Below are positions 8,512 to 17,079 of a stretch of 64,000 bases of DNA, in pieces. Every line of letters starts with the position of its first letter. Positions within the stretch are counted from its first letter, which is position 1. The DNA is taken from NCBI GenBank assembly GCA_902799045.1, contig CADBZH010000001.1:62001-126000 (forward strand), in the 5' to 3' direction. Below the pieces are notes generated by a model that ran no database searches, was not told where the DNA came from, and saw nothing but the letters and a program-made list of their open reading frames with translations. The DNA is from an uncultured Eubacteriales bacterium. GTDB taxonomy: Bacteria; Bacillota; Clostridia; Christensenellales; Aristaeellaceae. The position numbers were made by a program, and so were the translations under genes.

Positions 8512-8617
8512 CACTCGGTAAGCCGCTCGAAACCGGCTTAAAATGTATGTTCGGATGGTGATGAACCTCCGGCTGCTGCCAAGTTTCGGCGAGATTTTTG
8601 TATAGGAGGTGCAACGC
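8512..8617 (+). ncRNA. Probable L21 leader (5' autoregulatory RNA)
   Basis: About 100 bases of structured leader between the promoter and the rplU start. A perfect seven-base stem TAAGCCG/CGGCTTA spans 8519-8525 and 8534-8540, followed by conserved-looking single-stranded and stem segments down to the AGGAGG ribosome site at 8604-8609. Position and size fit the Rfam L21_leader family of Firmicutes, thought to let L21 control its own operon. I did not run a covariance model. Confidence 0.55.
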
Positions 8618-8929
8618 GTGTACGCAGTCATTAAGACCGGTGGCAAGCAGTACCGTGTTCAGCAGGGCGACGTTATCTTCGTAGAGAAGCTCAACGCTCA
8701 GGCGGATGAAGCGGTTACTTTTGACGAGGTACTTCTCGTCGGCGAAGCGGACCAGGCCAAGGTCGGCACGCCCGTGGTTGAGGGCGCGAAGGTCGAAGGC
8801 AAGGTTCTGGCCCAGGTGAAGGGCAAGAAGATCGTCGTCTATAAGTACAAGGCCAAGAAGAACGAGCGCAAGAAGCAGGGCCATCGTCAGCCCTACACCA
8901 AGGTTGAAATCACGGCCATCAACGCCTGA
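8618..8929 (+). CDS. rplU: Large ribosomal subunit protein bL21
   Basis: A 103-residue bL21, the normal family length, beginning [18 protein letters not shown]. It starts at GTG 8618, eight bases after AGGAGG; an in-frame GTG at 8609 lies within the Shine-Dalgarno sequence and is rejected. bL21 binds 23S rRNA in the 50S subunit. It is first in the operon rplU-prp-rpmA and overlaps prp by one base (TGATG). Confidence 0.97.
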   Translation: MYAVIKTGGKQYRVQQGDVIFVEKLNAQADEAVTFDEVLLVGEADQAKVGTPVVEGAKVEGKVLAQVKGKKIVVYKYKAKKNERKKQGHRQPYTKVEITAINA

Positions 8930-9282
8930 TGAAACCCTCTGGCAACGCCGTCGCCTTCTTCAGAAGGCCGGACGGAGCCCTCACGGGCTATCGGGCATCG
9001 GGCCACACGGGCTACGCTGAGGCGGGCGAGGACATCGTCTGCGCCGCCGTCTCCGCGCTGACCCAGGCCACGCTGAACGGGCTGAAAAGCGTCCTGAAGG
9101 CGCCGGTGATGTTCGAGATCGACGATGAAGCCGCCTTATTGGAGGCAAGATTGACGCCGGAGGCCACCGAAGAACAGGTTCGGCAAGCGCAGCTGCTGCT
9201 TCAGACCCTGCTCGAAGGGCTTCAGGCCATCGAGAGGAGTTATCCTCGCAACGTTCGCATATTCTTCGAAGAACGGAGGTAA
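8929..9282 (+). CDS. prp: Ribosomal-processing cysteine protease Prp
   Basis: A 117-residue Prp (YsxB) protease. The catalytic His lies in [11 protein letters not shown] (about residue 24) and the Cys in [11 protein letters not shown] (about residue 37), the standard Prp spacing. In Firmicutes Prp removes the N-terminal extension of L27. The adjacent rpmA encodes that extension (LQLFA before HKKGMG), so enzyme and substrate are both present and neighbouring. It is translationally coupled to rplU. Confidence 0.95.
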   Translation: MKPSGNAVAFFRRPDGALTGYRASGHTGYAEAGEDIVCAAVSALTQATLNGLKSVLKAPVMFEIDDEAALLEARLTPEATEEQVRQAQLLLQTLLEGLQAIERSYPRNVRIFFEERR

Positions 9283-9287
9283 AGCAC

Positions 9288-9584
9288 ATGTTTATGATGA
9301 ATCTTCAGCTCTTCGCTCATAAGAAGGGAATGGGTTCTTCCCGTAACGGCCGCGACAGCCATGCGCAGCGCCTCGGCGTGAAGCGCTCTGATGGGCAGTT
9401 CGTGCTCGCGGGCAACATTCTCGTTCGTCAGCGCGGAACGAAATTCCATCCCGGCAAGAACGTGGGCATCGGCGACGATGATACCCTGTACGCGAAGCTG
9501 GATGGCGTCGTGAAGTTTGAGCGTCTGGGCAAGGACCGCAAGCAGGTCAGCATCTATCCCAAGACGGAAGCTGCGGCGGAATAA
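9288..9584 (+). CDS. rpmA: Large ribosomal subunit protein bL27 (Prp-processed type)
   Basis: A 98-residue bL27. The N-terminus [10 protein letters not shown] followed by HKKGMGSS contains the Prp recognition sequence; cleavage after LQLFA exposes the N-terminus that reaches the peptidyl transferase centre. The core [17 protein letters not shown] and [10 protein letters not shown] is conserved. RBS GGAGG lies eight bases upstream. A strong hairpin terminator follows 12 bases after the stop, closing the operon; obgE is not the next gene. Confidence 0.97.
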   Translation: MFMMNLQLFAHKKGMGSSRNGRDSHAQRLGVKRSDGQFVLAGNILVRQRGTKFHPGKNVGIGDDDTLYAKLDGVVKFERLGKDRKQVSIYPKTEAAAE

Positions 9585-9596
9585 CGGAATTATGTC

Positions 9597-9631
9597 AAAG
9601 CGCCAGGGGCCGCGGCCCTTGGCGCTTTATC
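9597..9631 (+). terminator. Intrinsic terminator after rpmA
   Basis: A 15-base stem AAAGCGCCAGGGGCC pairs with GGCCCTTGGCGCTTT around a two-base spacer, with one G-U pair. A T-rich sequence follows. Confidence 0.85.
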
Positions 9632-9659
9632 TGTGTTTATATCGAAAGAAGGCCAAACT

Positions 9660-10364
9660 ATGCTCGGAATCTGGGCCAATCCCGCCGCGATCGTGGTGGG
9701 CGGGCTGCTGGGCTGCCTGCTGCGCGGCGGCATCCGCGAGAAGTACAAGGCGACCATCAACTACGGCCTGGCGCTGTGCGTGATGATCATAGGCATCTCC
9801 GGCGCGCTGAAGACGCAGAACACGCTGTGCGTGATCGTCTCGGTGATCGCCGGCTCGGTGATCGGGGAATGGCTGCGCATCGAGGACGGCATCGGCAGGC
9901 TCGGCGACTGGGCCCAGGGCAAGCTCTCCCAGGGCGACACCGGCTTCTCCGCGGGCTTCGTGAACGCCTCGCTGCTGTTCTGCGTGGGCGCGATGGCGGT
10001 GGTCGGGGCGCTGGAGGCGGGCCTTCAGAACAAGCCGGACACGCTGCTGGCCAAGTCCGCGCTGGACGGCGTGTTCTCGATCATACTGGCCTCCACCTAC
10101 GGCCCCGGCGTGATCTTCTCCGCCGTGCCGATCCTGCTCTACCAGGGCGGCATCGCGCTGCTGGCGGGCGTGCTCTCGCCGCTGCTCACGGACGCGCTGA
10201 TCAACGAAATGTCCGCCGTGGGGTCGCTGCTCATCGTGGCCATCGGCATCAACTCGCTGGATTGCCTCAAGTCCCGCATCCGCGTGGGCAACATGCTCCC
10301 GGCGATCCTGATCCCTTGCGCCTACCTGCCACTGACGGGCTGGCTGGGGACGATCTTTGGGTGA
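9660..10364 (+). CDS. DUF554 family membrane protein
   Basis: A 234-residue polytopic membrane protein of the DUF554 (YdfK/YqgA) family, with about six or seven hydrophobic segments. Family landmarks are the N-terminal NPAAIVVGGLLGCLLRGG, the central FVNASLLFCVGAMAVVGALE and the end INSLDCLKSRIRVGNMLPA. Function is not known. ATG 9660 follows AAAGAAGG; the upstream GTG at 9633 adds residues with no similarity and abuts the rpmA terminator. It has no obvious partner. Confidence 0.92.
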   Translation: MLGIWANPAAIVVGGLLGCLLRGGIREKYKATINYGLALCVMIIGISGALKTQNTLCVIVSVIAGSVIGEWLRIEDGIGRLGDWAQGKLSQGDTGFSAGFVNASLLFCVGAMAVVGALEAGLQNKPDTLLAKSALDGVFSIILASTYGPGVIFSAVPILLYQGGIALLAGVLSPLLTDALINEMSAVGSLLIVAIGINSLDCLKSRIRVGNMLPAILIPCAYLPLTGWLGTIFG

Positions 10365-10413
10365 AGAGATGCGCCGCTTTTCGGTTTCCACCTATCGCGA
10401 ATAAATCATTGTA

Positions 10414-10480
10414 GATCCTTCGCTGCGCTCGGGATGACACGATTGCGTCGTTTGTCATCCTGAGCGCAGCGAAGGATCTG
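10414..10480. repeat. Dispersed inverted repeat, family A (copy 1)
   Basis: The arms GATCCTTCGCTGCGCTC and GAGCGCAGCGAAGGATC are separated by about 30 bases including GGGATGACA/TGTCATCC. The copy lies between the convergent DUF554 and sortase genes, and there is little else in 10365-10565. Confidence 0.85.
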
Positions 10481-10565
10481 TACGCATGGTAAGCGGACTG
10501 CATTTCGCTCATTTCCCAGGTTTCCGTGACGAACCTTTTTCGCATGCTTCAAGGCACTCAGCCGG

Positions 10566-11714
10566 CTATTTTTCCGCCGCCTGGGCTGCCTGTGCCCACA
10601 CGCCCGCCTCGGTCTCGTCCCCGCGCACCTGGCGCAGGGCGAGTATGAAGCGCCCCTCGGGGTTGGTGTAGTCGCAGGTGACCAGCAGTAGCAGGCGGTC
10701 GCCGTAGCGCACGTCCACGGGGATGCGGAACAGCGACCGGCTCTGCAGCTTCAGCACGAACTTGTCAAACTCCACGTCGTCGAAAATGAACTGCCGCACG
10801 TCGAAATAGCGGCGGTTGTCGCTCTCCATGCTGGCCGCGAAGGCGGCGAACACCACGTAGCTGCGGTTTTCATAGAGCGTATCGAAGTGGATCACGGAGT
10901 GCTGCCGCAGCCAGGCGAGGTCCGCATAGCGGTTCAGCTTGCCGAACATGGTCCGGTTTTTCATGTTGTGGCCGTAGACGATCAGGCAGTCATCCTCCGG
11001 CACCAGCCGGTTCAGCCCGTCCAGGAACAGCGTGCCCTCCCGGGATGGATCGCCCTCGAAGCTGTGGGAGAGGTAGTATTCATTGTCGTTCTCCCGCTGC
11101 ACCACCGGCAGGGAGAGCATCTCGTCGATCTCCAGAAAGCCCACGGTCTCTGGGTTCAGGGCCAGCAACGCGCTGAAGCCCGGCTGCACCGGCGGCGCCG
11201 TCGGCAGCGCGTAGACCTGGGTGTTCGCGTCCGGGGTGGGGATGGGCTCGTCCTCCACCACCGGCATGTCCGCGCCGAAGGGGCGGGGCGTGGGGGAGGG
11301 CGTCGGCTCCGGCGAGGGAATGGGCGTCGGCTCCGGCGCATCCGAGGGTTCCGGCGTGGGTGAGGCAGTCGGCGCATCCGAGGGTTCCGGCGTGGGCGTT
11401 GGGGTCATCGCAACCGTCGGCTCCGGCGTAGGCGCGGCGGTCGGGGCATACGTCGGCTCCGGCGTTGGCACGGGGGTGGGGATCGCCGTCACGTCGATCA
11501 CCAGCGTGTTGCCCTCCCGGCCGCCGTACAGCCCGGCATAGCGCTGGCTGTCGGCCTGGACGCGGCCCCGGTGGATGTAGTACCAGCCCACATAGCCCAC
11601 CAGCGCCAGCAATATCAGCGCCGTGGCGACGATGAACGCCGTCAGGGCCGTGCGCCGCTGTCGGCGCGCCCTGCCGCTCTTTCGATTCGTCTGTTGCCGC
11701 CTGGTCTGCTTCAC
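10566..11714 (-). CDS. Class B-type sortase with Pro/Thr-rich stalk
   Basis: A 382-residue membrane-anchored transpeptidase. A basic N-terminus and one membrane segment (residues about 24-48) precede a long Pro/Thr/Glu linker with PTPEP and PEPSDAPT repeats (about 80-165). The C-terminal sortase domain carries His249 (YGHNMKN), Cys347 (LLVTCDYTN) and Arg361 (RFILALR), the catalytic triad in SrtB-like context. It starts with GTG at 11714, after GGAGG. No protein with an LPxTG- or NPQTN-like sorting signal was found in the window, so its substrate lies elsewhere. The stalk may carry the active site across the wall. Confidence 0.9.
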   Translation of the reverse strand: MKQTRRQQTNRKSGRARRQRRTALTAFIVATALILLALVGYVGWYYIHRGRVQADSQRYAGLYGGREGNTLVIDVTAIPTPVPTPEPTYAPTAAPTPEPTVAMTPTPTPEPSDAPTASPTPEPSDAPEPTPIPSPEPTPSPTPRPFGADMPVVEDEPIPTPDANTQVYALPTAPPVQPGFSALLALNPETVGFLEIDEMLSLPVVQRENDNEYYLSHSFEGDPSREGTLFLDGLNRLVPEDDCLIVYGHNMKNRTMFGKLNRYADLAWLRQHSVIHFDTLYENRSYVVFAAFAASMESDNRRYFDVRQFIFDDVEFDKFVLKLQSRSLFRIPVDVRYGDRLLLLVTCDYTNPEGRFILALRQVRGDETEAGVWAQAAQAAEK

Positions 11715-11741
11715 GGGAACCTCCGATGGTTTGATGCTCCT

Positions 11742-11770
11742 ATTATAAACCGCGCCGCCGCGAATTGCAA
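11742..11770 (-). promoter_or_regulatory. Sigma-A promoter for the sortase gene
   Basis: On the minus strand, TTGCAA (11770-11765) and TATAAT (11747-11742) with a 17-base spacer, about 30 bases upstream of the GTG start. Confidence 0.8.
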
Positions 11771-11775
11771 GCGCC

Positions 11776-11804
11776 GCATATCCGCCCCGCGCGCCTCATA
11801 AGCT
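11776..11804 (+). promoter_or_regulatory. Candidate sigma-E promoter for spoIVA
   Basis: GCATATC (11776-11782), a 14-base gap, then CATAAGCT (11797-11804), resembling the mother-cell sigma-E pattern (KMATATT-N14-CATACAMT) with two mismatches in the -10. The predicted start leaves a 25-base leader to spoIVA. spoIVA is a known sigma-E gene in Bacillus. Confidence 0.45.
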
Positions 11805-11836
11805 GGAGGTGAAAACGACAGCGGGAGGCGTGTTCC

Positions 11837-13315
11837 ATGGATCAGAATACACTGTACCGGGATATTGCGGGCCGGTGCGACGGCGACATATACCTGGGCG
11901 TGGTCGGGCCGGTGCGCACCGGCAAGTCGACCTTCATCAAGCGGTTCATGGAACTGCTTGTATTGCCGAATCTGCGGGACGCGGGCGCGCGGGAGCGAAC
12001 GGTGGACGCGCTGCCCCAGAGCGGCGCTGGCCGCACGATCATGACCACCCAGCCGCGCTTCGTGCCGGACGAGGCCGTGGAGCTGCGGCTTCAGGACGGC
12101 GCCGGGGCGCGGGTCCGGCTGGTGGACTGCGTGGGCTACCTGATCCCCGGGGTGCTGGGCCTGAGCGAGGGGGAGGCGGCGAGGATGGTGCGCACGCCCT
12201 GGTTCGACCACGACATTCCCTTTGAGGAGGCGGCGGAGCTGGGCACGCGCAAGGTGATCGCCGAGCATGCCACCATCGGCGCGGTGGTGACGACGGACGG
12301 CAGCGTGGTGGACATGCCCCGAAGTGCCTACGAGGCCGCCGAGGCGCGGGTGGTGGAGGAGCTGCGGGCGCTGGGCAAGCCGTTCGTGGTGGTGCTGAAC
12401 ACGGCCAAACCCGCCTCGGGGGAGACCCTGCGCCTGCGGGACAGCCTGGCGGAGCGCTACGGCGTGCCGGTGCAGGCCGTGAACGCCCAGACCATGGGGC
12501 TGGACGACCTGAACGCGCTGCTGACGGGCCTGTTGTTCGAATTCCCGATCCGCGAGGCGCGGCTCACGGCCCCGGCCTGGCTGACGGCCCTGGCGGCGGA
12601 TCACTGGCTGGGCCGGTCCGTGATGGAGAGCGTCACGGAGGCGGCGGCGAACATGCGCCGCGTGGGGGACCACGCGAAGCTGAAGGAGGCCCTGGACGCC
12701 AACGAATATGTGGAGGATGCGCTGCCGGTGCGCATCAACCTGAACGACGGCACCCTGGAGTACCGGCTGAACCTGAAGGACGGGCTCTTCTACAGGGTGC
12801 TGGGCGAGGCCTGCGGCGAGACCATCGACGGCGAGGCCCACCTGTTCGACCTGATGCGTCAGCTGGTGGCGGCGAAGCGGGCCTACGACAAGGTGGCCCA
12901 GGCGGTGGAATCGGCCCGGAGCACCGGATACGGCGTGGTGCCGCCCACGATGGACGAGCTGGTGCTCCAGCCGCCGGAGCTGGTGAAGCAGGGGCCGAAC
13001 ACCAGCGTGAGGCTCGTGGCGAGGGCGCCGTCGCTGCATATGGTGCGGGCGGACATCGAGACGGCCGTGACGCCCTTCGCCGGCTCCCACAGCCAGTCCG
13101 AGGCGCTGGCGGCCACCCTTTCCGGGCAGATGGAGGCGGGCGACGAGGCCCTTTGGGAGACGGAGATCTTCGGGCAGACGCTGGGCGACCTGGTGCGCGA
13201 GGGCATGAACGGCAAGCTGAACAACCTGCCGGAGGAGGCCCGGGCCAAGCTGCGGGAGGCGCTGGAGAAGATCCTCAACGAGGGCAGCGGGGGCATGATC
13301 TGCGTCATGCTGTGA
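11837..13315 (+). CDS. spoIVA: Stage IV sporulation protein A (spore coat morphogenetic ATPase)
   Basis: 492 residues, the same length as the Bacillus protein. SpoIVA polymerises by ATP hydrolysis on the forespore surface to form the coat basement layer. The Walker A motif GPVRTGKS is at residues 24-31; the start MDQNTLYRDIAGRCDGDIYL and the long alpha/beta C-terminal region are characteristic. RBS GGGAGG lies eight bases before ATG. It shows that the organism belongs to a spore-forming lineage. Its neighbours are envelope genes rather than other spo genes. Confidence 0.97.
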   Translation: MDQNTLYRDIAGRCDGDIYLGVVGPVRTGKSTFIKRFMELLVLPNLRDAGARERTVDALPQSGAGRTIMTTQPRFVPDEAVELRLQDGAGARVRLVDCVGYLIPGVLGLSEGEAARMVRTPWFDHDIPFEEAAELGTRKVIAEHATIGAVVTTDGSVVDMPRSAYEAAEARVVEELRALGKPFVVVLNTAKPASGETLRLRDSLAERYGVPVQAVNAQTMGLDDLNALLTGLLFEFPIREARLTAPAWLTALAADHWLGRSVMESVTEAAANMRRVGDHAKLKEALDANEYVEDALPVRINLNDGTLEYRLNLKDGLFYRVLGEACGETIDGEAHLFDLMRQLVAAKRAYDKVAQAVESARSTGYGVVPPTMDELVLQPPELVKQGPNTSVRLVARAPSLHMVRADIETAVTPFAGSHSQSEALAATLSGQMEAGDEALWETEIFGQTLGDLVREGMNGKLNNLPEEARAKLREALEKILNEGSGGMICVML

Positions 13316-13317
13316 CA

Positions 13318-13388
13318 CTCAACACCATGTCGGCGTGCCGACATGGTGTTGAGTATGACAGGCGGGACAGGGCGGGCGGCCCTGTCCC
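13318..13388 (+). terminator. Double hairpin after spoIVA
   Basis: A perfect 17-base inverted repeat (13318-13334 with 13337-13353) begins two bases after the stop. A second stem, GGGACAGGGC/GCCCTGTCCC (13364-13373 with 13379-13388), is followed by a short T-rich sequence. Together they probably terminate spoIVA transcription. Confidence 0.65.
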
Positions 13389-13510
13389 GTATCTTTCGAT
13401 TTAATGCCCGCTAACATTAACAGTATTGCAACGGAAATAGTGCGTTTGGGATGTTACAATACAGTGTATGCCTATGTAAAGCGACAATCCGACACGAAAG
13501 CGGTGTGAGG

Positions 13511-14770
13511 ATGCAGGATAGACCCACTCAGGCGAACCCGACCGATGCCCGATCCGCGCAGGGAACGCAGCCCACGCGTGCGACGGGAGCGGCCCGTGCG
13601 ACGGGAGCGGCCCGTGCGACGGGAGCGGCCCGTGCTACGGGTGCGACGAGCGCGAAAAACAGAACAGCGAAACCGGCGTCCGGGAAGCGGGGCGGCAAGC
13701 GCCCGCGCTTTGCTGTGTCCACCGCGAAGCTCACCCCGAAGCGCATCGCCTGGCGCGCGGGGCTCTCGGTGCTCACGCTGATCGTCGTGGTGCTGCTGGC
13801 GGCGCTGGGCGCGGGCGCGGTGGCCTTCAGGGGGCCGTCGCAGAGCCTGGGCGACCTGCTCACCGTCTCGATGCTGGAGACCAGCGCGCTGAAGTTCGTG
13901 CCGCGCATCTACTACAGCCAGGCCGAGGTGGACGCCATCATCGCCCGCAACGAGGTGACCGAGACCGACGAGGAGACCGACACCTCGATGATCGTCATCG
14001 CCCCGCCGGACTCCGGGGAAGCGGAGGTGCCCGTCGCGACGGCCCCGGCGCTTTCCACGGAGAACCTGGTGAGCAGCGAGGACGGCATCGACATCTACGA
14101 GGTGCACGGCGCGACCTACAACGGCTGGATGATGATCGTGCAGGACCCGTCCCGCGTTTCCGTGGGCGTCTGCCGGGAGAATTTCAACTCCCAGCCGGGC
14201 ATGCGCCTTCGGGAGATCGCCGAGCGCTATGACGCGGTGGCCGCGATCAACGGCGGCGGCTTTTCCGACGGCGGCGGCGTGGGCAACGGCGGCAAGCCCC
14301 TGGGCCTGGTGATTTCAAACGGGCAGGTGCTGAACAAGGCCCGGGTCAATTCCGACCACGCCGTGGTGGCCGGCTTCAACCAGGACAACGTGCTGATCGT
14401 GGGCAAGCTGACCTCCGAGCAGGCCGTGGAGCGTGGCATCCGCGACGCGCTGGCCTTCGGCCCGGCGCTGGTGGTGAACGGCGAGGCTGCGGAGGTGAAG
14501 GGCTCCAGCTCGGGCCTGAACCCGCGCACGGCCATCGGCCAGCGCGCGGACGGCGCGGTGCTGCTGCTGGTGATCGACGGCCGCCAGGCCTCCAGCCTCG
14601 GCGCGACCTATGCCGACATGATCACCGTGCTGCTGGAGTATGGCGCGATCAACGCCGTGAACATGGACGGCGGCTCCTCGTCGCTGATGTACTACAAGGG
14701 CGAATACCTGAACAAGGGCGTCATACTCACCGGGGATCGCGATATCCCCGACGGGTTCGTCGTTCGCTGA
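13511..14770 (+). CDS. Phosphodiester glycosidase family (NAGPA-domain) membrane-anchored protein, copy 1
   Basis: 419 residues. The N-terminus has three perfect copies of the hexapeptide ATGAAR plus degenerate ones, then a basic region, one membrane segment (about 80-105) and an extracytoplasmic NAGPA/DUF2233 domain (about 190-419). That domain is marked by AINGGGF, SSGLNPRTAIGQRADGA, IDGRQASSLGAT and MDGGSSSLMYY. NAGPA enzymes remove GlcNAc from phosphodiesters and bacterial relatives act on cell-wall polysaccharide, so a wall role is inferred. The start is uncertain: ATG 13511 or GTG 13505, with weak RBS. A paralogue lies at 15918-17069; both are followed by a paralogous membrane protein. 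Confidence 0.85.
   Translation: MQDRPTQANPTDARSAQGTQPTRATGAARATGAARATGAARATGATSAKNRTAKPASGKRGGKRPRFAVSTAKLTPKRIAWRAGLSVLTLIVVVLLAALGAGAVAFRGPSQSLGDLLTVSMLETSALKFVPRIYYSQAEVDAIIARNEVTETDEETDTSMIVIAPPDSGEAEVPVATAPALSTENLVSSEDGIDIYEVHGATYNGWMMIVQDPSRVSVGVCRENFNSQPGMRLREIAERYDAVAAINGGGFSDGGGVGNGGKPLGLVISNGQVLNKARVNSDHAVVAGFNQDNVLIVGKLTSEQAVERGIRDALAFGPALVVNGEAAEVKGSSSGLNPRTAIGQRADGAVLLLVIDGRQASSLGATYADMITVLLEYGAINAVNMDGGSSSLMYYKGEYLNKGVILTGDRDIPDGFVVR
13577..13648 (+). repeat. 18-bp tandem repeat inside the coding sequence
   Basis: The unit CGTGCGACGGGAGCGGCC occurs three times perfectly (13577-13630), then once degenerately to 13648. It encodes a hexapeptide repeat (ATGAAR) in the cytoplasmic tail of the first NAGPA protein. 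Being a multiple of three, copy-number change would not shift the frame. Confidence 0.9.
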
Positions 14771-14781
14771 CGGAGGCCGCC

Positions 14782-15894
14782 ATGAAGAAGAAAAGACAGT
14801 ACATGAGCCTGATGGAAAGCAAGTTCTACCGAACCTATTTCATCGTGCTCACCGTGGCGCTGATCGCCGTGGCCATCGGCCTCTTGTGGCTGAACGGCGT
14901 CGTGAGGGACTATGAGACCGCCCAGCCCGTGCATGCCGCCGAGGTGGTGGCCCAGCTGTTTGAGGCCGGCGATTACGAGAGCCTCTACGCCTTTGACACC
15001 TCCGCGCCGGAGCTGTCCGGCGGCGACCGGGCCTTCTATGCGCAGAGTATGAGCGAGGCCGCGGCGGGCAAGGCCGTCGCGTGGCGCGAGGCCTTTTCCT
15101 CCAACCCGGATGAAAAGCGCTACACCGTGACGCTGGACGGCGACAAGTTCGCCACCTTCACCCTGGTGCCCAGCGGCGAGACCACCGGCCACGGCAACCG
15201 GCTCTGGAGGCTGGGCAGCGTCACCACGCACGTGGCCCTGCAGGGCACCGAGGAGGCCGGCGACCCCACCGCCGCGCCCTACCGGATCACCGTGCCGTCG
15301 GGCTGGACCGTGACGGTGAACGGCGAGGCGCTGGCCGAGGGCGACATCACCGCGCCCGCCGCCTCGATCTATCCGGCGGATTTCCTGCCCGCAGGCGTCA
15401 CCGGGCCGACGATGGTGGAATACGGCTTCTTCAGCGACGAAGGCGCGCCGCAGATCAGCGTCGTCGACGCGGCCGGCGTCCAGCGGGACGTCAGCCAGGA
15501 CGGCGAGTTCGCCTACAGCTGCGCCTGGCCCGAGGACGAGGCCGTCAAGGCCCAGTACAGCGACGCGGTGCTGAAGCTGGGCGAGCGGGTGGCCAAGTAC
15601 ACCGTGGACGACCTGGCCCGCGAGCGCATCGGCATCGCGCCGGATTCCCCGGCGGAGGCCATCCTGAAGAAGTTCAGCAACAGCTGGGCTCCCAGCCACA
15701 AGTCCACCAGCGTTCTGAATCCCCAGGTATCGGAGTTCTACGTGCTCAGCGAGGACTGCTTCACCTGCCACGTCAGCTTTGATTTCGTGCTGACCTCCAG
15801 GCGGCAGAACGACTATACCTACCCGACGAGCTACACCCTCTGCGTCGTCCGGCGCAAGGGCGAGGGCGCGCTGTACAACATCATCTTCCACTGA
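14782..15894 (+). CDS. Single-pass membrane protein of unknown function, cassette copy 1
   Basis: 370 residues, no firmly recognised family. A short basic cytoplasmic N-terminus and one membrane helix (about 17-39) are followed by an extracytoplasmic part. This has an N-terminal alpha/beta region (AAEVVAQLFEAGDYESLY), a beta-rich middle (ITVPSGWTVTVNGEAL) and a C-terminal region with EDCFTCHVSFDFVL. The pattern suggests NTF2-like folds at both ends, which is inference. It starts 11 bases after the glycosidase gene. Its homologue at 17080-18264 has the same architecture and keeps the C-x2-C-H motif. Confidence 0.8.
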   Translation: MKKKRQYMSLMESKFYRTYFIVLTVALIAVAIGLLWLNGVVRDYETAQPVHAAEVVAQLFEAGDYESLYAFDTSAPELSGGDRAFYAQSMSEAAAGKAVAWREAFSSNPDEKRYTVTLDGDKFATFTLVPSGETTGHGNRLWRLGSVTTHVALQGTEEAGDPTAAPYRITVPSGWTVTVNGEALAEGDITAPAASIYPADFLPAGVTGPTMVEYGFFSDEGAPQISVVDAAGVQRDVSQDGEFAYSCAWPEDEAVKAQYSDAVLKLGERVAKYTVDDLARERIGIAPDSPAEAILKKFSNSWAPSHKSTSVLNPQVSEFYVLSEDCFTCHVSFDFVLTSRRQNDYTYPTSYTLCVVRRKGEGALYNIIFH

Positions 15895-15917
15895 TTTTAC
15901 CTGCCGGAGGGCATCGC

Positions 15918-17069
15918 ATGCAACCCAAGAACAACACCCCCAAGAAGCTCACCCGCGCCCAGCGGCGCAGGCGCAGGAAGATCCGCCGCGTCGTGTGGCG
16001 CAGCTGCCTTTGCGTATTGACGCTGATCGGCCTGGTGCTCGTCGCCGCGCTCAGCGCCGGCCAGGCGGCCTTCAACGGCCCCTCGCAGACGGTGGGCGAC
16101 CTGCTGACCGTCTCGATGCTGGAGACCAGCGCGCTGAAGTTCGTGCCGCACATCTTCTACAGCAACGAGAAGGTGGATGAGATCGTGGCGCGGAATTCCG
16201 TGTCCGACGACAACGAGGAGACCGATACCTCGCTGATCGTGATCGCCCGCCCGACGCCCACGCCGGGCCCGAACGCCACGGTGGAACCGGAAGCAGACGT
16301 GGAGGACGCGCCGGCCCAGGTGGCGGAGATCAGCGCGCCGGTGGCCACGCCGGTGCCGGAGAACCTGCTCTTCGACGAGGACGGCATCGAGGTCTATTCC
16401 GTCAAGAGCGGCACCTATTCCGGCTACATGATGGTGGTGCGGGATCCCTCCCGCGTGACCGTGGGCACCTGCAGCGACAAGTTCACCAGCGCGGCGGGGC
16501 TGCAGCTGAAGGACATCGCCCAGCGCTATGACGCGGTGGCGGCCATCAACGGCGGCGGCTTTGAGGACAGCGGCGGCGTGGGCAACGGCGGCAGGCCCGT
16601 GGGCCTCGTCATTTCCGAGGGCCAGGTGATGCACACCGGCACCAACAGCAACTACAACATCACCGTGGGCTTCAACCAGGACAACATCATGGTCATCGCC
16701 AAGGATATGTCCAAGGGCGACGCCGAGAAGAAGGGCATTCGCGACGCCATCACCTTCGGCCCGGCGCTGATCGTCAACGGCCAGCCCGTGAGCGTGAAGG
16801 GCGCCAGCTCCGGCCTGAACCCGCGTACGGCCATCGGCCAGCGGGCGGACGGCGCGGTGCTGATGCTGGTGATCGACGGCCGCCAGGCCTCCAGCCTCGG
16901 CGCCACCTTCTCGGATCTGATCTCCATCCTGCTGGAGTACAAGGCCGTCAACGCCATCAACATGGACGGCGGCTCCTCGTCGCTGATGTACTACAAGGGG
17001 GATTACCTCAACACCGGCGTGACGCTGACCGGCTCGCGCAAGATGCCGACGGCGTTCATCGTGCGCTGA
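15918..17069 (+). CDS. Phosphodiester glycosidase family (NAGPA-domain) membrane-anchored protein, copy 2
   Basis: 383 residues. It is a close paralogue of the 13511 gene, near-identical in long stretches (LLTVSMLETSALKFVP after the membrane helix; SSGLNPRTAIGQRADGAVL and NMDGGSSSLMYYKG in the catalytic domain). It lacks the ATGAAR repeats and instead has a Pro/Thr linker (RPTPTPGPNATVEPEA) between helix and NAGPA domain. RBS GGAGG precedes ATG 15918. It lies 23 bases after the first membrane protein and 10 before the second, so the four genes are probably one transcript. Wall-polysaccharide phosphodiester cleavage is inferred. Confidence 0.87.
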   Translation: MQPKNNTPKKLTRAQRRRRRKIRRVVWRSCLCVLTLIGLVLVAALSAGQAAFNGPSQTVGDLLTVSMLETSALKFVPHIFYSNEKVDEIVARNSVSDDNEETDTSLIVIARPTPTPGPNATVEPEADVEDAPAQVAEISAPVATPVPENLLFDEDGIEVYSVKSGTYSGYMMVVRDPSRVTVGTCSDKFTSAAGLQLKDIAQRYDAVAAINGGGFEDSGGVGNGGRPVGLVISEGQVMHTGTNSNYNITVGFNQDNIMVIAKDMSKGDAEKKGIRDAITFGPALIVNGQPVSVKGASSGLNPRTAIGQRADGAVLMLVIDGRQASSLGATFSDLISILLEYKAVNAINMDGGSSSLMYYKGDYLNTGVTLTGSRKMPTAFIVR

Positions 17070-17079
17070 GGGAGGCACT

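Noticed and set aside
13432..13460. Sigma-A promoter upstream of the first NAGPA gene
   Set aside because: TACAAT at 13455-13460 has no acceptable -35 at normal spacing, so it is not listed as a feature.
13577..13648. Possible CRISPR-like array
   Set aside because: Direct repeats of 18 bases with no spacers, inside a coding sequence and in frame.
15740..15790. Cytochrome c heme site in the cassette protein
   Set aside because: C-x2-C-H alone is weak evidence and no other cytochrome feature or maturation gene is present; kept only as an observation.
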